A stretch of DNA of 12,164 nucleotides from CAYGKP01 sp964350605 (GTDB taxonomy: Bacteria > Bacteroidota > Bacteroidia > Cytophagales > JAAEPT01): NCBI GenBank assembly GCA_964350605.1, contig CAYGKP010000065.1:1-12164 (forward strand). The letters run 5' to 3'. A program made the position numbers and the translations under genes. Shown piece after piece: positions 7,810 to 12,164 of this stretch. Each line of letters starts with the position of its first letter. Within the stretch, counting starts at the first letter, position 1. The notes under the pieces were generated by a model that did not search any database, was not told the DNA's origin, and worked only from the letters and a program-made list of their open reading frames with translations.

Positions 7810-8586
7810 TTAACTGATGCGCTGGATTTGCTGCTGGAGCATTCCCAATTGCTTGGTGAGCAGTTCGATGCGTTCCTGGAACGCGCTGCGTGAGGAACCC
7901 AGGTTGGTGGTCAATTTCCCTTTCACCAACCAAAGCCGGCGGATCTCGCCAGTCGGTAAGTCATAGGTTTCGTAATTCTCGTTGTCGGAAACCAAGCGGA
8001 CGAATTTTGGATCCTCGTGCCGATGCAGTCGCTTGACGACGTGCCCGTCGGGCGTATCGAGGAAATAGACATCGCCAAAGCGGATTAAGTGGGGTTCGTC
8101 CACCTGTTTACAGATCACTAGGTCACCGTTCGAGATGGTGGGGTACATGCTGTCGCCCATCACCGGGACGATTAGGTCACAGTCCTCAAACTGCGGAATC
8201 GAGAAACGCGGCAGGTTCGAGAAGCCACCGCTCTCCTCTTGACCCTGCGAGAGGTAGCCAGCTACCGCGCCCATGGGCAAGAAGATGGTTTTGGCTTGGC
8301 CCATGCGGCCAAGCTGGCTTAGACCCACGTTCGATTCAATGGCTGACGGATCGCTATCCAACACGGGTAGCTCGCCGCGTAAGAGGTAGTCGGCGCGCAC
8401 GCCGAGCATTTCACTCATTCGTTGCACCATCGGTAGGCTCACGTGGCGGCGGCCACTTCGAATGTCGCTGAGCGCTTGTGGGGTCGTCTCCAATAGCTCG
8501 GCTAACTCCCGCTGGGTCTCGAAATGCCCGTTCCGATGCAGGTACATGGAAGCCTCGATGAAACGCTGGGTTATGTCGTCCTTCAC
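7810..8586 (-). CDS. XRE-HTH/S24 LexA/CI-like repressor with self-cleavage motifs
   Basis: 258 aa from GTG 8586; an in-frame TAG six bases upstream rules out a longer start. The N-terminal helix-turn-helix (about 4-70) contains TQRELAELLETTPQALSDIR. The C-terminal S24 domain (about 100-225) has the nucleophile Ser146 in GDSMYPT, NGDLVICKQV (153-162), the general base Lys185 in HVVKRL, and an Ala109-Gly110 pair in MGAVAGY, the position of the autocleavage bond in LexA/CI-type repressors. The catalytic dyad and cleavage bond are thus both intact, so the protein may be inactivated by RecA-stimulated or other self-cleavage. The last 25 residues look like a coiled coil (ERIELLTKQLGMLQQQIQ). It is divergent from two small genes and separated from them by a region rich in short symmetric sites, which suggests autoregulation plus control of those genes. 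Confidence 0.92.
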   Translation of the reverse strand: MKDDITQRFIEASMYLHRNGHFETQRELAELLETTPQALSDIRSGRRHVSLPMVQRMSEMLGVRADYLLRGELPVLDSDPSAIESNVGLSQLGRMGQAKTIFLPMGAVAGYLSQGQEESGGFSNLPRFSIPQFEDCDLIVPVMGDSMYPTISNGDLVICKQVDEPHLIRFGDVYFLDTPDGHVVKRLHRHEDPKFVRLVSDNENYETYDLPTGEIRRLWLVKGKLTTNLGSSRSAFQERIELLTKQLGMLQQQIQRIS

Positions 8587-8605
8587 TTGCTAATAATATT
8601 TTATA

Positions 8606-8613
8606 TAAAGGTA
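8606..8613 (-). promoter_or_regulatory. Possible -7 element of the repressor gene
   Basis: Minus strand reads TACCTTTA, one mismatch from TAnnTTTG, about 20 bases before the GTG start. The -33 zone falls on the TTGCGAA site at 8631-8637, which would let the repressor shut off its own gene. Confidence 0.35.
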
Positions 8614-8644
8614 CGAATAATAAGTATGAATTGCGAAAACTGCG

Positions 8645-8675
8645 TTGCCAGTTCGCAAAATCGGATATATATTCG
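8645..8675 (+). promoter_or_regulatory. Possible promoter of the two-gene cassette
   Basis: TTG 8645-8647, 20 bases, TATATTCG 8668-8675 (one mismatch to TAnnTTTG), 38 bases before the ATG at 8714. Operator-like sites at 8652-8658 and 8672-8677 lie within it. Confidence 0.5.
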
Positions 8676-8713
8676 CATTAGAGTTCACGGAAAACGAATT
8701 TAATTCAGGAATC

Positions 8714-9091
8714 ATGTCATACCACTACCTCCACACTACGCTCCCTTCTTTTATCTGCGACCTGAATTTTTGGATCGCTGACTCCCAATTGATCTACTCG
8801 CCACACGCGCTGCATTTGCGCTTTTATGACGAGCGAATCGAGGCGCATTTGGAGATGGCTCTACAGGATTGGAACCGTGTGCAGACCTGGGTGGAAGAGA
8901 ACGTCGCCTTGCCGCCGTTGGAAGTCCGGGTGGGGGTGGATCGGACTGCCCGTCGCGCCGAGCAAATCTATGACTACGTGGATGCGCGCATGCTCGCTAC
9001 TGAAGCCTACCGTTTGTACTTGGATGTGACCGCAAACAGCACAGGCACACCCACTTTGGGCTCAATTTCCACCACTTCTCAAGCCGCATAA
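8714..9091 (+). CDS. Small protein of unknown function, first gene of repressor-linked pair
   Basis: 125 aa, not recognised. The frame is open back to a TTG at 8645, but that codon lies in the predicted promoter; ATG 8714 has a weak AGGA three bases before it and is preferred. No signal peptide or membrane segment. The N-terminus is aromatic-rich (MSYHYLHTTLPSFICDLNFW). The middle is alpha/beta-like (LHLRFYDERIEAHLEMALQDW), with a Trp-containing helix, then an Arg-rich stretch (RVGVDRTARRAEQIYDYVD) and a flexible Ser/Thr-rich tail (about 108-125). No catalytic motif is visible. Its stop (TAA 9089-9091) is two bases before the next ATG, so the two are almost certainly translated together. Its divergent position suggests control by the S24 repressor. 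Confidence 0.72.
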   Translation: MSYHYLHTTLPSFICDLNFWIADSQLIYSPHALHLRFYDERIEAHLEMALQDWNRVQTWVEENVALPPLEVRVGVDRTARRAEQIYDYVDARMLATEAYRLYLDVTANSTGTPTLGSISTTSQAA

Positions 9092-9093
9092 CC

Positions 9094-9342
9094 ATGTCCA
9101 GCCAACACCGACTTCCGAGCCTTTCGGCCAGCCTTGGCCCACACACCAGCGAGCCACCCGATTACGACGAAAAATTCCGAACCAACTATTGGTTCGACCC
9201 CCTGCTTGCGGGCGTGGACAGCGAAGGAACCCTTGACGAACAAATCGAACGCAGCGTAGCAAGCATCGAGGCACTTCTCTCTGCGTATCGATACCAGCGT
9301 TCCATAGAGGACGAGTGGGGCATTCTACGCCAAGCAGCCTAG
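9094..9342 (+). CDS. Small acidic protein of unknown function, second gene of repressor-linked pair
   Basis: 82 aa, not recognised. ATG 9094 follows the upstream stop by two bases. The first 25 residues are Ser/Pro-rich and probably disordered; DEKFRTNYWFDPLLAG (about 25-40) is aromatic; the rest is a predicted acidic helix (TLDEQIERSVASIEALLSAYRYQRSIEDEWGILRQ). No signal peptide, membrane segment or HTH. Its small size, acidity and coupling to a partner would fit a binding partner or inhibitor of the upstream protein, but this is a guess. A short palindrome (AACTC-AAA-GAGTT, 9356-9368) follows the stop, joined to a copy of the operator-like sequence. Confidence 0.68.
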   Translation: MSSQHRLPSLSASLGPHTSEPPDYDEKFRTNYWFDPLLAGVDSEGTLDEQIERSVASIEALLSAYRYQRSIEDEWGILRQAA

Positions 9343-9346
9343 TTCT

Positions 9347-9359
9347 GATTTTGCGAACT
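9347..9359. repeat. 13-bp inverted copy of the operator-like site
   Basis: GATTTTGCGAACT here is the exact reverse complement of AGTTCGCAAAATC at 8650-8662; adding two bases gives 14 of 15 matches. The pair brackets the two small genes. It could be a second repressor site; a chance match cannot be ruled out. Confidence 0.45.
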
Positions 9360-9391
9360 CAAAGAGTTACAGGGGCACTTCGAAGGGGCTG

Positions 9392-9428
9392 AAAAAAGTG
9401 TGAGCCCCACCGGAAAGGCAGGGCTCAC
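9392..9428 (-). terminator. Intrinsic terminator on the minus strand
   Basis: Minus strand: 12-bp stem, arms 9417-9428 and 9400-9411, counting two G-T wobbles near the loop; loop TTTCC; then AC and six Ts (9397-9392). An outer 8-bp block, GTGAGCCC/GGGCTCAC, is perfect. The plus strand has only an A-run before the stem, so it acts best for minus-strand transcripts. Confidence 0.75.
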
Positions 9429-9497
9429 TGGGTCCACTCGTGCGAATTCAACCAAGAAACACTTCAGGATACCACCAATCCGTGTTGCCTTGACGTT
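9392..9497 (-). ncRNA. Candidate small RNA (about 105 nt)
   Basis: On the minus strand a promoter-like element (9501-9532) is followed about 100 bases later by a very strong intrinsic terminator (9428-9392). No minus-strand protein gene lies upstream that this terminator could serve. The predicted transcript contains no AUG and no convincing reading frame. I did not recognise it as tRNA, tmRNA, 6S or SRP RNA. The small hairpin GGAT/ATCC precedes an unpaired middle part. Its start is set by the promoter guess and may be off by several bases. Confidence 0.45.
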
Positions 9498-9500
9498 ACG

Positions 9501-9532
9501 TAAAGGTAACAATTCGGAAACACTGGGAGCAA
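9501..9532 (-). promoter_or_regulatory. Possible promoter of the small RNA
   Basis: Minus strand: TTG (9532-9530), 21 bases, TACCTTTA (9508-9501), one mismatch from TAnnTTTG. The octamer is identical to the one proposed for the repressor gene. Confidence 0.4.
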
Positions 9533-9608
9533 GAGGGCCTGGGAAATAATCCCGCATCTTGTTGGTCTGTTTGCCGCGAGGCAAGCCTTCCTCCCACAAT
9601 CAAAGCCC

Positions 9609-9914
9609 ATGCGCGGTCGCCAACAAGTCCTGATTTTATTCCTCCTGCTCGCCATAGGGGGCTATTTGATCGTCTGCCTTGGCTTTCGAAATCTTACCAC
9701 GGCCACCGATGGCTACGATGCTGTTCTGGTGCTCGGTGGCATGCGGCGTCAATTGCTGCTCTATTCGCTAGTACTCTGCGGGCTTTCGGTGTTGGGCACC
9801 TGGTGGGCGGTTCGCCGAAAGCGCTTTTCGGCGGCGAGCGGCTTTCGAGTCGCGATGGTGTTCTCGGTGTTGCTCCTCAGCGCAGTGTTGCTGATTTTCT
9901 GGGTGCTCTTGTAG
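9609..9914 (+). CDS. Small three-TM membrane protein, function unknown
   Basis: 101 aa from ATG 9609. Three hydrophobic segments at about 7-26, 48-67 and 80-101, joined by a short polar loop (FRNLTTATDGYD) and a basic loop (RRKRFSAASGFR). By the positive-inside rule the basic loop after the second segment is cytoplasmic. No recognised domain. The leader 9343-9608 has a small GNRA-type hairpin (TTGCC-GCGA-GGCAA, 9571-9584) but no convincing promoter. A terminator at 9985-10012 separates it from the next gene. Coding status rests on the clean TM pattern and on non-overlap with other genes. Confidence 0.65.
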   Translation: MRGRQQVLILFLLLAIGGYLIVCLGFRNLTTATDGYDAVLVLGGMRRQLLLYSLVLCGLSVLGTWWAVRRKRFSAASGFRVAMVFSVLLLSAVLLIFWVLL

Positions 9915-9984
9915 TAAAGCTGTTGATAACTCCCCGTAACCCAAGGGGGTACGATCTCGTATGAATCTCAAGGTCGGGCCGATG

Positions 9985-10012
9985 AGCCTGGGTGAAACCA
10001 GGTTCCATTTTT
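9985..10012 (+). terminator. Intrinsic terminator after the three-TM gene
   Basis: AGCCTGG (9985-9991) pairs with CCAGGTT (9998-10004), 7 bp with one wobble, loop of six, followed by five Ts at 10008-10012. A palindrome, TACGA-TC-TCGTA (9950-9961), precedes it. Confidence 0.5.
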
Positions 10013-10032
10013 GGCCGCCCTGACAGAGTAAG

Positions 10033-10392
10033 ATGCGAGTGACTAGCCAAGAGAATCAGGACAAGAAGTTGGAGCGCGCCGTCCCGGCCATTCAACATCA
10101 CGAACACCCCGGCGCGCAACTGCCCACTTTGGTCGAGCGATTCGCCAACGTGCAGTACCCACGACTTGATGTACTCGGCGACGAGGAAGCTCGGGCCTTG
10201 CGCGATTGGAGCCTGCAACGTGCCTTGCGCTTGGGGAATCTCTACAAACACAAAGTGCGCATCTGGTTCTGCGACTCGGCCCGCGAGCTACAATCGGTCG
10301 ATACAACCATATGGGATGTCAGCCGCCAGCACATTGCCCTGAAAGGCGGCGTGAAGGTGCCCATTCGTGCCATTGTCAGCCTAGAATTCTAG
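10033..10392 (+). CDS. Conserved-looking cytosolic protein of unknown function
   Basis: 119 aa from ATG 10033. No signal peptide or TM segment. N-terminal 40 residues polar and His/Gln-rich, probably flexible. Residues 50-75 form a helix (DEEARALRDWSLQRALRLGNLY). Residues 71-119 look like a small beta-barrel: YKHKVRIWFCD, then VDTTIWDVSRQHIALKGG, then VKVPIRAIVSLEF. The shape 'LGN..KhKV.I.F ... v.TTIW.v....i.LKGG..iPi..I..i.F' resembles short uncharacterised proteins I recall from Bacteroidetes, which may bind RNA or another ligand through an SH3/Sm-like fold; that fold idea is inference only. A terminator lies before it. The exported gene follows after 72 bp on the same strand and may share its transcript. 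Confidence 0.75.
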   Translation: MRVTSQENQDKKLERAVPAIQHHEHPGAQLPTLVERFANVQYPRLDVLGDEEARALRDWSLQRALRLGNLYKHKVRIWFCDSARELQSVDTTIWDVSRQHIALKGGVKVPIRAIVSLEF

Positions 10393-10464
10393 CCTAGCCT
10401 CGGCAAACAAGAGCAGTCGATTGAACCAGCGGTTACCATTGGCAGGGCGGGGGAATTCTTCGTA

Positions 10465-10983
10465 ATGATCTGCCTTTTAACACGCGCGCTTCTCATTCTG
10501 ATACTTGGGGTTGGGCTGTCTCCCATGCTCAGGGCGCAGGAGTTGGCCTGTGAGTTCGCCCACCGCCAACAGGAATTTCGACTTGACATTCCTTGCAATT
10601 GGTATGGCCAGGAAGACCGCCGAACGGTGCTATTTTATGCCCCTCGGAAGTATTCGGAGACTTTGCGCTTCGATGTGAACGACCACTTGAGCCGCAGCGA
10701 AATGGAGGACCACTTGCGCGCGCAACAGAGCCGGATTCAGAACCACTTGCGCCAAGCTTTGGATGTGCGCGTTGAGCTGCGCGATACAACAGCCGTGCTC
10801 GATGGCCTCACATTTAAAGGTTGGGCCTTCAATTTCATTTGGGAGGGCGAACCCATGGCTGGGTTCTACTTGGCGGCCTATCGCTTTGATCGGTTGGTGT
10901 CGGTGGACTGGGTCGCTCCCACGGACTGGATCCCAACGGCCCAGGCGATGCTGGCTAGCTTTCGTTGGGTGGGCAGGCCCTAG
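10465..10983 (+). CDS. Exported PsbP/DcrB-like small protein
   Basis: 172 aa from ATG 10465. Signal peptide with hydrophobic core at 8-20 and RA-Q cleavage after Ala24; no lipobox, no T9SS tail. The mature part follows the layout of PsbP/DcrB (DUF1795-like) proteins: FRLDIPCNW (38-46), VLFYAP (55-60), ETLRFDVN (65-72), a helix with SEMEDHLRAQQSRIQ (78-92), LDGLTFKGWAF (112-122), a strand GFYLAAYRFDRLVSVDWVA, and the usual ending PTAQAMLASFRW. Such proteins are small single-domain factors of the periplasm or envelope with no known enzyme activity. Assignment rests on strand order and the 'ASFRW' ending; treat it as fold-level. Confidence 0.75.
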   Translation: MICLLTRALLILILGVGLSPMLRAQELACEFAHRQQEFRLDIPCNWYGQEDRRTVLFYAPRKYSETLRFDVNDHLSRSEMEDHLRAQQSRIQNHLRQALDVRVELRDTTAVLDGLTFKGWAFNFIWEGEPMAGFYLAAYRFDRLVSVDWVAPTDWIPTAQAMLASFRWVGRP

Positions 10984-11013
10984 CGTTCGCTCCGCTTTTC
11001 TGGTAACCCTTTG

Positions 11014-11053
11014 ACAAAAAGAAGCCCCGGTCATCCACTGGACAACCGGGGCT
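11014..11053 (-). terminator. Intrinsic terminator for the minus-strand STAS operon
   Basis: AGCCCCGGT (11023-11031) pairs perfectly with ACCGGGGCT (11045-11053), with a further GTCC/GGAT stem inside. On the minus strand it is followed by TTC and five Ts (11020-11016). It lies about 95 bases past the stop of the TM-protein gene. It may also block plus-strand read-through from 10983. Confidence 0.7.
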
Positions 11054-11068
11054 ACTCAACGCTTCACC

Positions 11069-11114
11069 GAGAGAACGCTTCCCTGTGGTCACACGACCAC
11101 ACGTAGTGTCTCTC
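11069..11114 (-). other. Nested hairpin between convergent genes
   Basis: Outer stem GAGAGA (11069-11074) / TCTCTC (11109-11114); inner 7-bp stem TGTGGTC (11084-11090) / GACCACA (11095-11101) with an ACAC loop. AACGCTTC occurs twice as a direct repeat (11058-11065, 11074-11081). It is part of the 3' untranslated region of the minus-strand operon, or a separate RNA element. Confidence 0.45.
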
Positions 11115-11145
11115 AGTAGGATAACGGTTCAAGTGGGCGTTTCGT

Positions 11146-11499
11146 TTATTGAATCGGAGAATTTCGTTCGGGGTCGAAGGCTTCGCGCAATTCAGCGGCC
11201 ACGCGGCGTTCGAAGGCCCGGTGTTTGGGGAAGAATACCGTGAAGTATACCGCCACCGTGATGGGCAAAAGTGCAATCAGAAGCACCGTGAAAACGCCCA
11301 TGGCACCGACGGTCGGGAAGGTCCCCGACACCTGAATGCGCCGGGGGCGTAAAATGACATTCGCTGCGACCACGCCGTTTTTTCGGACCACGAGGAGCGC
11401 GGGTGTGCGGCGGCGCAAGCCATGTTGCGGGAAGCGGTTGGATAGCTCGGTTTCGAGCCAGGTTTCGCTGACCGAGCCTTCTGGAATGGGGACGTTCAT
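11146..11499 (-). CDS. Single-TM protein of unknown function
   Basis: 117 aa from ATG 11499; a GTG seven codons upstream (11520) is possible but less likely. The N-terminal 60 residues form a small basic soluble domain (WLETELSNRFPQHGLRRR, then ALLVVRKNGVVAANVILR). One long hydrophobic segment covers about 64-90 (VGAMGVFTVLLIALLPI...). The short charged C-terminal tail (PKHRAFERRVAAELREAFD) is probably an amphipathic helix. There is no signal peptide, so the first domain should be cytosolic. It follows the STAS-like gene by 62 bp on the same strand and precedes a terminator, so the two probably form an operon. I do not recognise the family. Confidence 0.7.
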   Translation of the reverse strand: MNVPIPEGSVSETWLETELSNRFPQHGLRRRTPALLVVRKNGVVAANVILRPRRIQVSGTFPTVGAMGVFTVLLIALLPITVAVYFTVFFPKHRAFERRVAAELREAFDPERNSPIQ

Positions 11500-11561
11500 T
11501 GCGGGTCCGCAAGCTAGCACATGCGGGGCAAACCTGCGGCCCGTCAGCGGGTTGGCTGATG

Positions 11562-12005
11562 CTAGGAAGCGCGAAGTTTTTCGCTTTCAGCCAAGGCACC
11601 CAGCCAGGCGGTCGCCCGGGGACGGGTGTCGAACCACGCGCGGGCGATGCCCAAGTCGGGCAAGCGGCGGGGAATCTGCTCCTCAAGGTCTTCAAACGGT
11701 AGGCGAGCTGTCAACAGGGTGGGGGGCAAGACAGCCACATAGGCTAACCCCGCTTGGCGCGCCGGGCGCCACCACTCACGAACCAGCCACTCTACCAACG
11801 GGGCAGCACTGGTCTGCAGATCACGCAGGTCAAGCAGCAAGTTCACACAGCCGTGAACTTCCAACAGGTGGAGTGCTTCGGCATAGAGTCCCCGCAGCGA
11901 CTCGGTGTCCATCTGCTCGGTGGCGTGGATGTCGACCAAGGGCACCGATGGATCGAACCGGGTACCGGAAGACAAGGGGGCGGTGGTAGCTGTGGTGGCA
12001 CTCAT
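11562..12005 (-). CDS. STAS/SEC14-like (SpoIIAA-like) domain protein
   Basis: 147 aa from ATG 12005. A TTG at 12023 would fall inside the promoter, so the ATG is preferred; the leader would then be only about 12 nt. Residues 35-140 follow the SpoIIAA-like/STAS pattern: helix LRGLYAEALHLLEVHG, strand CVNLLLDLRDLQ (53-64), helix PLVEWLVREWWRPARQAG, strand LAYVAVLPP (87-95), helix FEDLEEQIPRRLPDLG and strand IARAWFDT (120-127) before a final helix. Bacteroidetes carry many such stand-alone proteins of unknown role; they usually bind partners or lipid rather than catalyse. The Ser that is phosphorylated in true anti-sigma antagonists cannot be placed with confidence. First gene of the probable operon with the single-TM protein. 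Confidence 0.75.
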   Translation of the reverse strand: MSATTATTAPLSSGTRFDPSVPLVDIHATEQMDTESLRGLYAEALHLLEVHGCVNLLLDLRDLQTSAAPLVEWLVREWWRPARQAGLAYVAVLPPTLLTARLPFEDLEEQIPRRLPDLGIARAWFDTRPRATAWLGALAESEKLRAS

Positions 12006-12020
12006 GCGAAGCAGTATCCA

Positions 12021-12052
12021 CAAAAGTACATGTATTCTTTATTCAATACAAT
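12021..12052 (-). promoter_or_regulatory. Promoter of the STAS-like operon
   Basis: Minus strand: ATTG (12052-12049), 20 bases, TACTTTTG (12028-12021), a perfect TAnnTTTG in an AT-rich stretch. Identical in both boxes and in spacing to the promoter at 3098-3129. Transcription would start near 12017. Confidence 0.65.
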
Positions 12053-12097
12053 TTCTTTATCCACAGGAAAGCTCGCCCCGCGGTGTAGTTTCGCTGA

Positions 12098-12164
12098 ATG
12101 GTTCGCGTGCGTGTTTTTCCCTGGCGAGTGGTTTGTGCCTTTGGGGGCGTCTTTTTGATGGCGG
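12098..12164 (+). CDS. Possible start of a divergent gene (3' partial)
   Basis: ATG 12098 opens a frame without stop to the window edge (22 codons). It begins with basic residues (MVRVRVFPWR) and then a hydrophobic stretch (VVCAFGGVFLMA), like the start of a signal peptide or membrane protein. Too short to be sure. Confidence 0.35.
   Translation, partial: MVRVRVFPWRVVCAFGGVFLMA

Larger units (their letters stand above)
8606..8699. promoter_or_regulatory. Phased operator-like array in the divergent control region
   Basis: Five CG-centred sites: TACGAA (CG at 8614), TGCGAA (8634), TTCGCA (8654), TTCGCA (8674) and AACGAA (8695). Four are spaced exactly 20 bp and the fifth 21 bp, so all face the same side of the helix. 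The two central ones form the inverted pair TTGCGAA (8631-8637) / TTCGCAA (8652-8658), extended by CTG/CAG inside. They overlap the predicted promoters of both divergent genes. The natural ligand would be the adjacent S24 repressor; this is inferred, not shown. Confidence 0.5.

Noticed and set aside
8645..8713. Longer start (TTG 8645) for the first cassette gene
   Set aside because: That codon is part of the likely promoter and operator region; ATG 8714 is preferred.
7810..9360. Prophage or toxin-antitoxin module
   Set aside because: No integrase, replication, structural or attachment features nearby, and neither small protein matches a toxin or antitoxin family I know; left as an unassigned cassette.
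9339..9599. 86-aa minus-strand frame covering the small RNA region
   Set aside because: No convincing start or domain; it reads straight through the strong terminator stem, so an RNA explains the region better.
9343..9608. tRNA or other known RNA gene in the gap
   Set aside because: No T-loop, anticodon arm or acceptor pairing found on either strand; no SRP, 6S or tmRNA hallmarks.
11336..11989. 217-aa open frame on the plus strand
   Set aside because: Antisense to the STAS-like and TM-protein genes; low-complexity Arg/Thr/Pro composition.

Overview
The window most likely comes from a Bacteroidota (Bacteroidetes) chromosome with fairly high GC for the phylum. Two proteins end in type A type IX secretion (T9SS) sorting domains (YPNP...G, then an AEGLY/PAGLY-type strand). 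One gene encodes a DUF5723-like outer-membrane protein. Putative promoters match the phylum's -33 TTG / -7 TAnnTTTG pattern, and purine-rich Shine-Dalgarno sites are mostly absent. I see no IS element, integrase, rRNA, tRNA or CRISPR array.

Layout. (1) 1-2992 (+): 3' part of a large secreted GH8 glycoside hydrolase with Ig-like modules and a T9SS tail, open at the left edge. (2) 3083-3809: a strong hairpin with a promoter embedded in it, then a protein resembling a histidine kinase that has lost its phospho-acceptor and ATP-binding residues. (3) 4703-3834 and 6301-4775 (both -): an exported vWA-like protein, and upstream of it a seven-bladed FG-GAP propeller with a T9SS tail; the propeller gene lacks an ATG start. 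(4) 6408-7802 (+): DUF5723-like outer-membrane protein, divergent from the propeller. (5) 8586-7810 (-): XRE-HTH/S24 LexA/CI-like repressor. Across an AT-rich divergent control region lie two tightly coupled small unknown genes (8714-9091 and 9094-9342, +). (6) 9392-9532 (-): promoter-like element and a very good terminator that together suggest a small RNA of about 105 nt. (7) 9609-10983 (+): a small three-TM protein, a conserved-looking 119-aa cytosolic protein and an exported PsbP/DcrB-like protein. (8) 11014-11114: terminator and hairpins. (9) 12005-11146 (-): STAS/SEC14-like protein followed by a single-TM protein, from a well-formed promoter. A possible gene start runs off the right edge.

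The most unusual part is 8587-9360. The control region between the self-cleavage-type repressor and the two small genes carries five CGAA/TTCG-type core sites. Four of them are exactly 20 bp apart, which puts them on one face of the helix. A 13-bp inverted copy of one site lies just after the second small gene. This looks like a LexA/CI-style switch controlling a two-gene cassette of unknown function. Other points worth checking are the degenerate kinase, the small RNA candidate and two promoters of identical architecture (ATTG-N20-TACTTTTG). Functional links between the different blocks are not evident from sequence.
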